Shown one piece after another: positions 18,341 through 26,005 of a stretch of DNA of 64,000 nt (the first letter of the stretch is position 1; the number at the start of each line of letters is the position of its first letter). Location of the stretch: positions 62,001 to 126,000 of the forward strand of contig NZ_NGNS01000002.1 of the NCBI RefSeq assembly GCF_002165625.1, in the 5' to 3' direction. This stretch comes from Neiella marina. GTDB lineage: Bacteria; Pseudomonadota; Gammaproteobacteria; Enterobacterales; Neiellaceae. A program made the position numbers and the translations under genes. A model generated the notes under the pieces. That model had not been told where the DNA came from. It saw only the letters and a program-made list of their open reading frames with translations, and did not search any database.

Positions 18341-19267
18341 CTACCTCCGCTGACGACGATTGCTAGTGCCACCCGAAAAGCTCAGACCACGCCCTGATGC
18401 AATCAAGTTTTGCTCATCGCGTTTGTCATAGATTTGGGTGGTGGTGACACTTGAATGACCGGCCATCTTGCAGACCGTCAGCAAGTCCACGTTTTCATTG
18501 AGTAACTGCGAGATGTATGTACGCCGCATGTCATGGGGCGAGCAGCGAGAGTCCAACAAATCTTCGGTGGCCCGACTGACAATGTTGTAAATCGATGTGG
18601 CCGATAGCTTGCGATGCAATTGTGGCTCTTCACCTAAAAACGGGTTGAACAAGTAGCCCGATTCCAAACCGCGCACGTCAAGCCAGTTATCCAAATCATC
18701 TGCCGCCCACTGAGGCATGTACTGCACACGAGGTTTACCGCCCTTGCCGTGTTTGACTTCAATCGCTAACTCTTCAGCGCAGAAATGACAGAGCTTCAAT
18801 GCCATTAGCTCAGAGCGTCGAAGGCCGGTCGATAGCAACATGGCTAAAATGGCGGTGTTGCGAACCGGAACCAATCGCTTGTTTTGTCGATACACCGACA
18901 GCAATTCACATACCTCATCAGCCGCTAACGCAGCGCCTTTGGTCGTTGGAAAGGTCTTCAACCGCTGGATACTTTGAACCTGTAGCCACTGCTTCTCAGT
19001 CACAAGGCCAGACAAGAACGCAATCTTGGTAATTGCCCGAATTGCACACAGTAAATGGTTAATCGAGCGAGCTGATGCGCCAGAAGTTATACGAGCTTGT
19101 TTCAGCGCTTCGATTTGAATGTAAGACAGTGAGTGAAACGGCTGTTTCTCAACAGGGCCGTGCCATTCAAAGAAGTCTCGCGCTTGCTTGAGCTGACTAT
19201 TAATTGCTGCTCTGCCGGTCGCTTTTAAGCGCTCTAAATAGAGCAAAGTAGGGGATTTTTTCTGCAT
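18341..19267 (-). CDS. Second tyrosine recombinase, XerC/D-like size (element 1 copy)
   Basis: 308-aa recombinase with an N-terminal core-binding SAM-like domain and a catalytic domain: 'LSTGLRRSELMAL' (Arg I), Lys in 'EVKHGKGGKPRVQ', 'SPHDMRRTYISQLL' (His-x-x-Arg), 'AGHSSVTTTQIYDKR' (His and nucleophile Tyr). It is smaller than, and not closely related to, the 427-aa integrase. Its gene starts the conserved minus-strand block. The cargo begins about 90 bases upstream and is different in each element, which makes this enzyme a candidate for cargo exchange. Orthologue 37671-38597. Confidence 0.9.
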   Translation of the reverse strand: MQKKSPTLLYLERLKATGRAAINSQLKQARDFFEWHGPVEKQPFHSLSYIQIEALKQARITSGASARSINHLLCAIRAITKIAFLSGLVTEKQWLQVQSIQRLKTFPTTKGAALAADEVCELLSVYRQNKRLVPVRNTAILAMLLSTGLRRSELMALKLCHFCAEELAIEVKHGKGGKPRVQYMPQWAADDLDNWLDVRGLESGYLFNPFLGEEPQLHRKLSATSIYNIVSRATEDLLDSRCSPHDMRRTYISQLLNENVDLLTVCKMAGHSSVTTTQIYDKRDEQNLIASGRGLSFSGGTSNRRQRR

Positions 19268-19271
19268 GAAA

Positions 19272-19309
19272 GATACCGCAAATCAATGAGTTGTTGATAT
19301 AACGGTATC
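19272..19309. promoter_or_regulatory. Conserved leader of the recombinase gene with GATACC/GGTATC inverted repeat
   Basis: Six-base arms GATACC and GGTATC enclose 26 bases directly upstream of the recombinase start, and the 90-base segment to 19359 is nearly identical in both elements. After 19359 homology stops abruptly where cargo begins. Operator, promoter or recombination site are all possible. Confidence 0.45.
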
Positions 19310-19568
19310 AGGAGGTATGAATGGTCTAAATGGCTGTTTTTGATGGGGATAGTAAAGTTGCTTGAGGGTGAACGGATCAAATTTGAGTGAATTTTTGATT
19401 GATGGGATCAATTTGCTTTTACTGTGAATTACTGTCTATATATACAGCTTCCTGTTGTCGTTCACTAAATGATGTGTTAGGGTTTGTTCATTAAATAATT
19501 AACTTAAGACATATTTTTATTTTTAACGTTCATAAATAAAAATGTACTTGTGAACTGCCGAGTTATTC

Positions 19569-19859
19569 ATGACTTATGAAGAGTTTCAAAGACAATTGGG
19601 CAAAGCCGGTGTGACGATGAGAATGTTTGCTGAGCTGGTGAAAATGAATCATGTATCGTTAAGTAACTATTCAAAAAAAGGTACGGTGCCTACCCATATA
19701 GCCATCATCGCAGCATTGATGGGAGAGATGGCTGAGCATGGTCTTGACTATCGTAATGTGCTAGAAAATTTAGATATAAGCCGTAAGCGCCCAAGAGGTG
19801 CGGCTAGGAAAGGAAAATTTGGTGGGGACAAGCAAAGTGACCTTGATTTACCGCTGTAA
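19569..19859 (+). CDS. Small HTH DNA-binding protein, R-M associated
   Basis: 96 aa. Residues ~5-50 form a helix-turn-helix ('QLGKAGVTMRMFAELVKMNHVSLSNYSKKG') related to XRE-like proteins that accompany type II restriction-modification genes. The C-terminal tail is basic. It lies 36 bases upstream of the cytosine methyltransferase on the same strand, so it is a good candidate for a controller of the system. It is not a classical short C protein. An AT-rich promoter region precedes it (19360-19568). Confidence 0.7.
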   Translation: MTYEEFQRQLGKAGVTMRMFAELVKMNHVSLSNYSKKGTVPTHIAIIAALMGEMAEHGLDYRNVLENLDISRKRPRGAARKGKFGGDKQSDLDLPL

Positions 19860-19895
19860 CTATCTGTGTATAAATAATGTTGTGGGGTGTTGTAA

Positions 19896-20900
19896 GTGAC
19901 TTTCAATGAGAAAGCCGTTGAACCTGTGACTGGAAACGAAATTGCGAATTCCCCTGTATACGTTGGAGCCAGCAGGACCCGTTGTCACAAAATAGTTTCA
20001 CTGTTTGCCGGTTGTGGAGGAATGGATTTTGGTTTCAAAGGCGGGTTTACCTTCCTGAATCACAAGTACCCAAAGCATCCTGTAGATATAGTTTGGGCGA
20101 ATGAGTTGAATGAAGCTGCTTGTAGGACATATCGCCGAAATATTGGGGAGCACATTCATCAGGGAGATATTTGGGAAATGCTCGATGATTTGCCTCTCTC
20201 CGCTGACATCGTTATTGGTGGATTTCCCTGTCAGGATATTTCAGTCAATGGCAAAGGTGCTGGTATTGAAGGAAAACGAAGCGGGTTATACAGAGCCATG
20301 GTTGAAGCTGTGAGGCGAATTAGACCCAAGGCTTTTGTTGCCGAGAATGTTAAGGGCCTACTTATGAAGCACCATGCAGAGGCCTTGGAACAGGTACTGA
20401 GAGATTTCTCATCTCTTGGGTACAACGTCACGTATCATCTTTACCAATCTGCTGATTATGGTGTCCCTCAGACTAGGGAGCGCGTAATGATTGTGGGAAC
20501 GTTACCTACTGTTGGGAATTTTGAACCACCTGCACCCACAACTCACAAGGGCAGTCACATAACTGCTAAAGAAGCTATTCATGATTTATCCAAACTTGAT
20601 GAAGACGAAGGTTTTAATCACATTTGGAGTCGGGCTAAAAAGAGCCCAGAACAAGGCGACAGGCGACTTAAAGCGGATAGAGCTGGATATACAGTAAGAG
20701 CGGAGTGTCATGGTAACATTCACTGGCACTATGAATTGCCGCGAAGGATGTCAATGAGAGAAGCTGCGCGTATTCAGTCATTTCCAGACGATTTTATCTT
20801 TGAATCTAAGTTAAGAGAAACCGAACGACAGGTGGGTAATGCAGTTCCTCCAGTACTTGCTTGGCATGTTGCCAATGCAGTGCTGAACGCTTTAGATTAA
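19896..20900 (+). CDS. DNA (cytosine-5) methyltransferase
   Basis: 334 aa with all key C5-methyltransferase motifs: I 'SLFAGCGGMDFGF', IV 'GGFPCQDIS' with the catalytic Cys, VI 'FVAENVKG', VIII 'QTRERVMIVG', IX 'MSMREAARIQSFPDDF', X 'RQVGNAVPP'. The target-recognition region between VIII and IX is short. It is expected to protect host DNA at the site cut by the downstream endonuclease. Start is GTG 19896 with only a weak ribosome site. Part of a three-gene type II system with 19569 and 20983; target sequence unknown. Confidence 0.95.
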   Translation: MTFNEKAVEPVTGNEIANSPVYVGASRTRCHKIVSLFAGCGGMDFGFKGGFTFLNHKYPKHPVDIVWANELNEAACRTYRRNIGEHIHQGDIWEMLDDLPLSADIVIGGFPCQDISVNGKGAGIEGKRSGLYRAMVEAVRRIRPKAFVAENVKGLLMKHHAEALEQVLRDFSSLGYNVTYHLYQSADYGVPQTRERVMIVGTLPTVGNFEPPAPTTHKGSHITAKEAIHDLSKLDEDEGFNHIWSRAKKSPEQGDRRLKADRAGYTVRAECHGNIHWHYELPRRMSMREAARIQSFPDDFIFESKLRETERQVGNAVPPVLAWHVANAVLNALD

Positions 20901-20924
20901 CTAAAAAAGGTGGACACAATCCCC

Positions 20925-20984
20925 ACAAGCTCTTAGTCTAAATTAACCGATTTTAAGGATAAACTAAGAGCTTGTTTTTATTTT
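20925..20984 (+). terminator. Hairpin plus T-tract between methylase and endonuclease genes
   Basis: Perfect 13-bp arms (20925-20937 and 20963-20975, ACAAGCTCTTAGT and its complement) separated by 25 bases and followed at once by TTTTTATTTT. It has the layout of an intrinsic terminator placed just before the endonuclease start, so it may attenuate endonuclease transcription. Confidence 0.6.
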
Positions 20985-21984
20985 GAAAAGCGAAGAATTC
21001 GAAGAGCTGTTGGCTGCGATATGTAATCAATTAACTGACGAAGCTAGAGATACTCCTTTCATTAAAGCTAATGAGTTCGAGGAGAGAGTAAGAAAAGTTG
21101 CGGAACAGTTAGGCTCAAAAATACTCCCAGATATAGATTTCACTCCGCACCCACAAGCATTTCCTGACATAGACCTTGGTGATTTTGGGATCGAGGTTAA
21201 ATTTACCAAAAACGACTCTTGGCGAAGTGTTGCAAACAGCGTGCAAGAGACCAATCGAATCGAAAGTGTTAAACATGTTTATCTGGTTTTTGGCAAAATG
21301 GGGGGGGAGCCAGAGGTTCGGTGGGGGAAATATGAACAGTGCGTAATGCATGTCCGAACTTCTCACGTGCCTCGGTTTGAAGTGGAAATCGGAGCTAAAG
21401 AATCACTATTCGACAGAATGGGGATCCAATACGATGAATTTCGAATTTCTGATATCCATAAGAAAATGGAGTACGTCAGGCTTTATGCTCGTGGAAGGTT
21501 AAAAAAAGGTGAGCGCCTTTGGTGGCTTGAAGACTCTGATGGTCAAGATCATACGTTGCCAATTCAAGCTCGCCTCTATACAAAATTGGAAGCCGCTGAA
21601 AAGAAAAAACTAAGGGCCGAAGCCGTGCTGCTATGCCCCCAGATAGTAAAAACAGGTAGGTCAAGAGATAAGTACGATGATGTCGTACTATACCTTCTTA
21701 CTTATCATGGTGTTCTTTGCCATCAGGCACGGGATCTGTTTTCTGCTGGGAGTGTTGCCAACCCCAAAAACGATAATAAGGGTGGGATATACATACAACG
21801 TGCTATCGAGCTTCTTGAGGACGATATTTTGGTTGCAGCGCAGCAGATGGATGGTGCCCTCTTTAAAGAGTATTGGGGGAAGGATGTGGAGCCGCGAAAC
21901 CGTATCAAAGAATGGTTACAAATTGCAGATTCACATGCTCGAGATTGGACCCCTTCGGAAGTGCTGTTTTTGGGGAAGTCTTAA
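20983..21984 (+). CDS. Type II restriction endonuclease, PD-(D/E)XK type
   Basis: 333 aa. A nuclease core is readable as 'FPDIDLGDFGIEVKFTKNDSW': Asp in the PDID segment followed by Glu-Val-Lys, the PD-(D/E)XK arrangement. Its position directly after a C5-methylase supports a cognate restriction enzyme. The start appears to be TTG at 20983 with no good ribosome site, inside the T-tract of the preceding hairpin, which would keep expression low relative to the methylase. The 3' end overlaps the convergent conserved gene by 54 bases. I do not recognise its specificity. Confidence 0.8.
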   Translation: MKSEEFEELLAAICNQLTDEARDTPFIKANEFEERVRKVAEQLGSKILPDIDFTPHPQAFPDIDLGDFGIEVKFTKNDSWRSVANSVQETNRIESVKHVYLVFGKMGGEPEVRWGKYEQCVMHVRTSHVPRFEVEIGAKESLFDRMGIQYDEFRISDIHKKMEYVRLYARGRLKKGERLWWLEDSDGQDHTLPIQARLYTKLEAAEKKKLRAEAVLLCPQIVKTGRSRDKYDDVVLYLLTYHGVLCHQARDLFSAGSVANPKNDNKGGIYIQRAIELLEDDILVAAQQMDGALFKEYWGKDVEPRNRIKEWLQIADSHARDWTPSEVLFLGKS

Positions 21985-22410
21985 GTCTTGGTGGCAATCA
22001 AGCAAGCCATCATGCTTGGTAATGTTATTTACGGGTTTCACAAACTCTGTGATCAACCATCTGTCTATGTGTGCAAGGGCGGCTTTGCTCGTGTTGATCT
22101 CAGCTAACTCTGTTAGCTCTAGTGCTAATTTTAACTCTTGGTTGCCCTCGCCAGACAGCACCAGAAGTACCTGCTCTTCGCTGTTACAGAATCTGCTGAA
22201 GCACAGCTCGTGAAGCTCAACCAATGAGTCGTATACAGAGCCTTCTAGTCTAAGGGAGTAGGTGTTGTCGTTTGACGACAATTTCATGAAAAGAGGGCGG
22301 TAAGGATCGCCTTCTGTACCACCACAATGGTTTATCGCATCGTTGATGGCGTCCTCAAATTTGCTGTTGAATTTGATCGGCAGGTTGTCTTGAAAAAGCT
22401 GATAGCGCAT
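21931..22410 (-). CDS. Conserved element protein bordering the cargo (element 1 copy)
   Basis: 159 aa, soluble, unrecognised. The first ~125 residues are closely related to the product of 50770-51237 (both begin MRYQLFQDNLPIKFNSKFED), but the C-terminal ~30 residues are unrelated. Here the gene runs 54 bases into the endonuclease gene. This suggests cargo was joined inside the 3' end of the gene and each copy picked up a new tail. In both elements it marks the right edge of the second cargo slot. Upstream sequence is also conserved, to a palindrome about 110 bases away. Confidence 0.75.
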   Translation of the reverse strand: MRYQLFQDNLPIKFNSKFEDAINDAINHCGGTEGDPYRPLFMKLSSNDNTYSLRLEGSVYDSLVELHELCFSRFCNSEEQVLLVLSGEGNQELKLALELTELAEINTSKAALAHIDRWLITEFVKPVNNITKHDGLLDCHQDLRLPQKQHFRRGPISSM

Positions 22411-22520
22411 AGCGTAACTCGATAGTTGTTTTCACTAGCATCAAATTACTGTTTGCAAGTCGAGAGCTGAGCATTTTTAGAAATGCTGCTGAACAAGTGT
22501 AACTGCGCATTCAGAAAATA

Positions 22521-22550
22521 GGGTGACTTTAATGCACATTAAAGTCACCC
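22521..22550. repeat. 30-bp palindrome at cargo border (copy 1)
   Basis: GGGTGACTTTAATG and CATTAAAGTCACCC arms, perfect except at the centre. Related copies occur at 25885-25913 and 51341-51368. It could be a terminator of the flanking genes, an operator, or a recombination site; its repeated position beside cargo slots favours a structural role. Confidence 0.7.
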
Positions 22551-22675
22551 ATGTTCACAGTGTTCAACTGCATAGTACTCTTGAAAATAAAGATCTAAAT
22601 CAATCAACAGTCAGTTGTCGTTGATTTTGAAAGGCTGTGGCGTACACTGGAACAAAGCGAAGGGATTCAATCAAT

Positions 22676-22717
22676 TATACCTATCCGGCGAGGAACGCCA
22701 AAAGCGTGATAGGTATA
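22676..22717. repeat. Nested hairpin upstream of the cassette gene
   Basis: Outer arms TATACCTATC and GATAGGTATA (10 bp, perfect) enclose an inner GGCG-AGGAA-CGCC stem-loop. A third TATACCTAT occurs near 22760. It may be a regulatory RNA structure or operator; no family recognised. Confidence 0.45.
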
Positions 22718-22796
22718 CCCTGTCTGAAAACCCTCCAAATATCCATTTAGGGATACATGTATACCTATTAAGAGTTGAGTGCCCACAAGGAAACTC

Positions 22797-23198
22797 ATGG
22801 ACGAGATTACCAAATATCACGAATTAGCCAAAGATGCCGGAAATAGGTTGCGAGCATATATTTTGTCTGTTTCATCAGGTGCTACGGGCATCTTCTTTTT
22901 GGCTCTAACTAAAACCGACAAAGCCCCTCTTTCTTGTTCAGAAAAGTGGCTACTTTCAATTGCGCTTGCTTCCTTTGTTTTAACAGTATTTTTGTGTCTT
23001 TATGAGTTGCGAATTGATGCTCAGCGCTTCTTTTCTTTAGCCAAAGAGCTTGGTAAACCAAAGGCTGAACAAAGCTGGGATAAAAATGAGCAATTCAAAA
23101 GCATACGGTATTGGCTTATTCATATGTCCTATGTGACATTAGGTGTTGCTATTGTCTCTACAAGTTTATATTTGGCTTCAAAGATCGTAGGCACTTAA
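22797..23198 (+). CDS. Small three-helix membrane protein in an integron-type cassette
   Basis: 133 aa. The start is ATG 22797, five bases after AAGGA. Three hydrophobic segments are visible (around residues 22-42, 55-77 and 107-128), with a charged loop 'GKPKAEQSWDKNEQFKS' between the second and third. It has no signal peptide and matches no family I can name. The gene is tightly enclosed by a GTTGAGT core-like site upstream and an attC-like site that overlaps its stop codon. This is the exact layout of an integron gene cassette (about 530 bases). Small membrane proteins are common in such cassettes and in defence modules; no function is assigned. Confidence 0.7.
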   Translation: MDEITKYHELAKDAGNRLRAYILSVSSGATGIFFLALTKTDKAPLSCSEKWLLSIALASFVLTVFLCLYELRIDAQRFFSLAKELGKPKAEQSWDKNEQFKSIRYWLIHMSYVTLGVAIVSTSLYLASKIVGT

Positions 23199-23309
23199 CA
23201 AAATGTTCAAGCAGGATGCCAAAACTATGCGGTGATTTAGTTTTGGTGCTTCGCAAGTTTAGCCCTAAATCGCCGCTACATTTTGTCACCCCCTAACAGG
23301 GAGTTATAC
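23193..23309 (+). repeat. attC-like integron recombination site (VCR-like)
   Basis: 117 bases. R'' box ACTTAAC (RYYYAAC) overlaps the stop codon, followed by a TGTTCAAGCAGG segment that matches the L'' layout of VCR-type attC sites. At the far end CCCCTAACAGGGA precedes R' box GTTATAC. Internal arms GCGGTGATTTAG/CTAAATCGCCGC and CCAAAACTA/TAGTTTTGG give the expected imperfect hairpin. No integron integrase gene is in the window, so this is a solitary cassette. Confidence 0.75.
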
Positions 23310-23325
23310 GCACCAAGGAAGTCAT

Positions 23326-23919
23326 GTGAAAAAAATCACATTAGATGAAAGGTTTGACGTAGAAATACGGCTTAATGAAAAGTTCGATAGCATTTATTCT
23401 CTTTGCTATGCGCTTATCGATCTTCAAGCAGTTGCAAACTCAACTGCCTACATCACATCTAAAAAAGAACTTAAAAATGAGAAAGTCCCAACCACTGTCA
23501 GATCTTTTGGCAAAAAATATAAGGATGAACTCAAGTTAAAGAAATTTTCAGAAGGCAGCTTTATCGCCACCGTCGCCGCAGGTGTTGCAACAGGCATTAT
23601 TCTCAAGTTTCTCGATAAATACTTCGATAGCTCTCAAACTCGGCATATTCATAATCATGTTCATATACACAACGATGAACAACGACCTCCGATAGAAGTT
23701 AAATTTAATAATCCTCAGGTTGAGCAGCACATTAACGAGGTTCTAGATAGTGTTGAAATTGATCGCGAGAACGTTGAGGTCAGCCTAGAAAGGGCCATAG
23801 GTGCAATTAATGAGTCAGGTATTCTTGGTCAGCAACATATCGTGTATGCAAGCAACGGGCTAACTGTATTGGCGCATGACATTGAGCGGTTAGGTAGAAA
23901 TATCAACATCAGCATTTAA
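23326..23919 (+). CDS. Hypothetical membrane-anchored protein
   Basis: 197 aa, unrecognised. Start is GTG 23326 with AAGGA six bases upstream. A charged N-terminal half is followed by one hydrophobic segment, 'GSFIATVAAGVATGIILKFL' (about residues 83-102), a His-rich stretch 'RHIHNHVHIHNDE', and a mixed alpha/beta C-terminus. It begins 17 bases after the attC-like site, so it may be a second cassette whose own attC site has been lost. Its role, and whether it works with the preceding small membrane protein, are unknown. Confidence 0.65.
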   Translation: MKKITLDERFDVEIRLNEKFDSIYSLCYALIDLQAVANSTAYITSKKELKNEKVPTTVRSFGKKYKDELKLKKFSEGSFIATVAAGVATGIILKFLDKYFDSSQTRHIHNHVHIHNDEQRPPIEVKFNNPQVEQHINEVLDSVEIDRENVEVSLERAIGAINESGILGQQHIVYASNGLTVLAHDIERLGRNINISI

Positions 23920-23947
23920 TAAATCAATCAACTACGCACGTTTGGCG

Positions 23948-23971
23948 CCGGAGCAGCCAAGATGCTGCCGG
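23948..23971. repeat. GC-rich hairpin before the OLD-family gene
   Basis: CCGG and GCAGC pair with GCTGC and CGG around a CAAGAT loop, with one bulged A. It stands out from the AT-rich surroundings. No T-run follows, so it may be a remnant of a cassette site or a weak terminator. Confidence 0.4.
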
Positions 23972-24023
23972 TTATTGAGGCGTAAAATGTCTTTTGGTGA
24001 TTGTATAGCAATCAGGAGGAGCA

Positions 24024-25778
24024 ATGGCTCTAAACATAACTAATATAACGATCAAAAATTACAAGTCATGCATCAATACTAGTTTGCAGCTTTCAGGGTT
24101 TACTCCTTTGGTTGGCTATAACAACGCTGGTAAATCAAATTGTTTATCGGCACTACAATGGTTACTTAGAAAGTCGAGTCTGTCTGAAAAAGACTTCAAC
24201 GAGCCTGCCAATCCAATTGAAGTTGAGGCAGAGATTAAAGGTGTTTCACAGGCTTTGTTAGATAGCATGCCTGAAAAGCAAAAGAAGTCGGTCGAGAAGT
24301 ACGTTGAAAATGATGTGCTTAGTATTAAACGAGTTCAGCTAGTGCCAGCAGCTAAAGCAGCTGAAATTAAACTATCAGTAAAAGACCCTGCCACTGGTCA
24401 ATGGGTTGTTAACCCAACGGGAATAGACAATGCTATAAATGCATTACTCCCTGAACCTATCCGTATTGGAGCAATGGAAAACGCGGCCGAGGATGCATCG
24501 AAATCGAAAAATACTACAACCATAGGAAAACTATTAGCGCAGTTTCTTGAACCAGTTAGACAAGCTCATGAGCAAGATCTCAATACTCATTTATCCGAGG
24601 TTAGCAGAAGAATCTCAAGTGATGGTGACTTGAGGTTTGGGGAGTTGTCTAATATCGACACTACAGTTAATGCCAAGGTTGCTGAATTGTTCCCTGGAAT
24701 GACTGTAAAGTTACATTTCGAAACGCCTACGATTGATGACTTAATCAAAGCTGGAACACTAAAGGTATTTGAGGGACAAGGTGATGGTCGAGACTTTGCG
24801 TCTTATGGCCACGGTGCACAACGGTCTATCCAAATGGCATTAGTCCAATACCTCGCAGAAATTAAACGTAATGTTCCTGAGCTAACTACTCTGCTACTAA
24901 TCGATGAACCAGAGCTATATTTACATCCCTTTGCAATTGAGCAAGTTAGAGAGGCTCTATCTTCGCTGTCAAACTCAGGTTATCAGGTGCTTATTACGAC
25001 TCACTCAGCACAGATGGTTACGCCTGAACTGGCTGAAACAACCTTACTTATGCGTAAGAATGATCAGCAAGGCACATATACTAGGTTGCGTCTATCTGAC
25101 GCAATACAACAGGTTGTGCCAAATTCTGTTCATCAAATGGAGCAATTATTTAGCCTTTCCCACTCAACCCAAGTTCTCTTTGCTGAAAATGTTGTTCTTA
25201 CTGAAGGCAAGACCGAACTTAGGCTACTTCCATTTTTGTATAAACAAGCCTGTTCCAAAACGATGGGGCAAGAGAAACATGCATTGGTAGCTCAAAGTGG
25301 TGTAAATGACACCAAGAAGTCATTAGAAATTTTGGCGGCAATGGATCTGCCCGCAAAAGCAATATGTGATTTAGACTATGGGTTAACAGGTGCTATTCGA
25401 GATGGTTTTGTTGGTGCAACATCACCTGAAGTAGTTGCAATTAAGTCGCGTTTAGCTCAAATCGCTCCTGCAAATAACATTGCTTTAAATGGTGTCGGTC
25501 TCCCTAAGAAAAGCGATCATTGTACAGCGGCACGAGCGTTTGAAATTCTGGCAAATGATGCCGTTGCAAAACCTCAAATACTCACTTTACATAATGCTCT
25601 AAAAGCTCAAGGGATTTGGCTTTGGACCTTAGGTTCAATTGAAGCTCATATAGGTATTCAATCTAAGGATGAAAGTGCATGGGCCCTATTCAAGAGTAAT
25701 GTAAATCAAAATGGTTTAGCTGCGTCATGCCCAGATCACCAGTCAATATTAGATCTGGTTGAGTGGCTACGAAACTAG
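24024..25778 (+). CDS. OLD-family ATPase-TOPRIM nuclease
   Basis: 584 aa. The N-terminal ABC-type ATPase has Walker A 'LVGYNNAGKSNCLS', a Q-loop/signature region 'DFASYGHGAQRSIQMAL', Walker B 'LLLIDEPELYLHP' and switch His in 'ITTHSAQ'. The C-terminal TOPRIM domain has 'VVLTEGKTELRLL' (catalytic Glu) and 'AICDLDYG' (DxD). This is the architecture of P2 OLD and of GajA, which degrade phage DNA or nick it under nucleotide depletion. No UvrD-like GajB gene lies next to it, so a stand-alone (class 1) OLD-type defence protein is more likely than Gabija. AGGAGG precedes the ATG. Confidence 0.88.
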   Translation: MALNITNITIKNYKSCINTSLQLSGFTPLVGYNNAGKSNCLSALQWLLRKSSLSEKDFNEPANPIEVEAEIKGVSQALLDSMPEKQKKSVEKYVENDVLSIKRVQLVPAAKAAEIKLSVKDPATGQWVVNPTGIDNAINALLPEPIRIGAMENAAEDASKSKNTTTIGKLLAQFLEPVRQAHEQDLNTHLSEVSRRISSDGDLRFGELSNIDTTVNAKVAELFPGMTVKLHFETPTIDDLIKAGTLKVFEGQGDGRDFASYGHGAQRSIQMALVQYLAEIKRNVPELTTLLLIDEPELYLHPFAIEQVREALSSLSNSGYQVLITTHSAQMVTPELAETTLLMRKNDQQGTYTRLRLSDAIQQVVPNSVHQMEQLFSLSHSTQVLFAENVVLTEGKTELRLLPFLYKQACSKTMGQEKHALVAQSGVNDTKKSLEILAAMDLPAKAICDLDYGLTGAIRDGFVGATSPEVVAIKSRLAQIAPANNIALNGVGLPKKSDHCTAARAFEILANDAVAKPQILTLHNALKAQGIWLWTLGSIEAHIGIQSKDESAWALFKSNVNQNGLAASCPDHQSILDLVEWLRN

Positions 25779-25780
25779 AC

Positions 25781-25787
25781 ATTTAAC
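25781..25787 (+). repeat. Possible truncated attC start (ATTTAAC)
   Basis: ATTTAAC fits the RYYYAAC box and directly follows the OLD gene stop codon, as in a cassette, but no matching GTTRRRY end or VCR-like second half is visible. It could be a decayed attC or chance. Confidence 0.25.
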
Positions 25788-25884
25788 AAGTGACTTTGGC
25801 TTCCGCTCGTACTTCGATTTTGACCAGAAAAGAGTTTCAGAGGATTTGCTGCTCTCTGAAAGTTTCATAGATATCGATGAAGTA

Positions 25885-25913
25885 GGGTGACTTTAATAGA
25901 GATTAAAGCCACC
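25885..25913. repeat. Palindrome at cargo border (copy 2)
   Basis: GGTGACTTTAAT and ATTAAAGCCACC arms with one mismatch, a diverged copy of the 22521 palindrome. Together the two copies bracket the cassette/OLD cargo of element 1. Confidence 0.65.
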
Positions 25914-26005
25914 TGAATTCCTTCTATCAATTATGCCGAGAGGGTCGTAGTAGCCCGCTTTGGTCAAGCCTAGTTATGCTATCAGCTCCGATGGCGCGTT
26001 CTTGT

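Larger units (their letters stand above)
22411..22796. other. Non-coding region with a palindrome and a nested hairpin
   Basis: No gene is convincingly supported; a 70-codon frame at 22615 has no ribosome site. The first ~140 bases match 51238-51368 of element 2 and hold a long palindrome. The rest holds a nested hairpin and, at 22774-22780, GTTGAGT, which fits the integron core-site consensus GTTRRRY just before the next gene. Confidence 0.6.

Noticed and set aside
22521..22550. CRISPR repeat
   Set aside because: The palindrome occurs singly at distant points, not as a regularly spaced array; no cas genes and no repeat-spacer pattern anywhere in the window.
22615..22827. 70-aa frame upstream of the cassette gene
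   Set aside because: No ribosome site; it runs through the hairpin and overlaps the better-supported gene at 22797 in another frame.
23919..24010. Second attC site after the 23326 gene
   Set aside because: There is a GC-rich hairpin but no RYYYAAC/GTTRRRY pair at suitable distance.
24024..25778. Gabija system (GajA)
   Set aside because: The ATPase-TOPRIM layout fits, but no UvrD-like GajB gene lies on either side.
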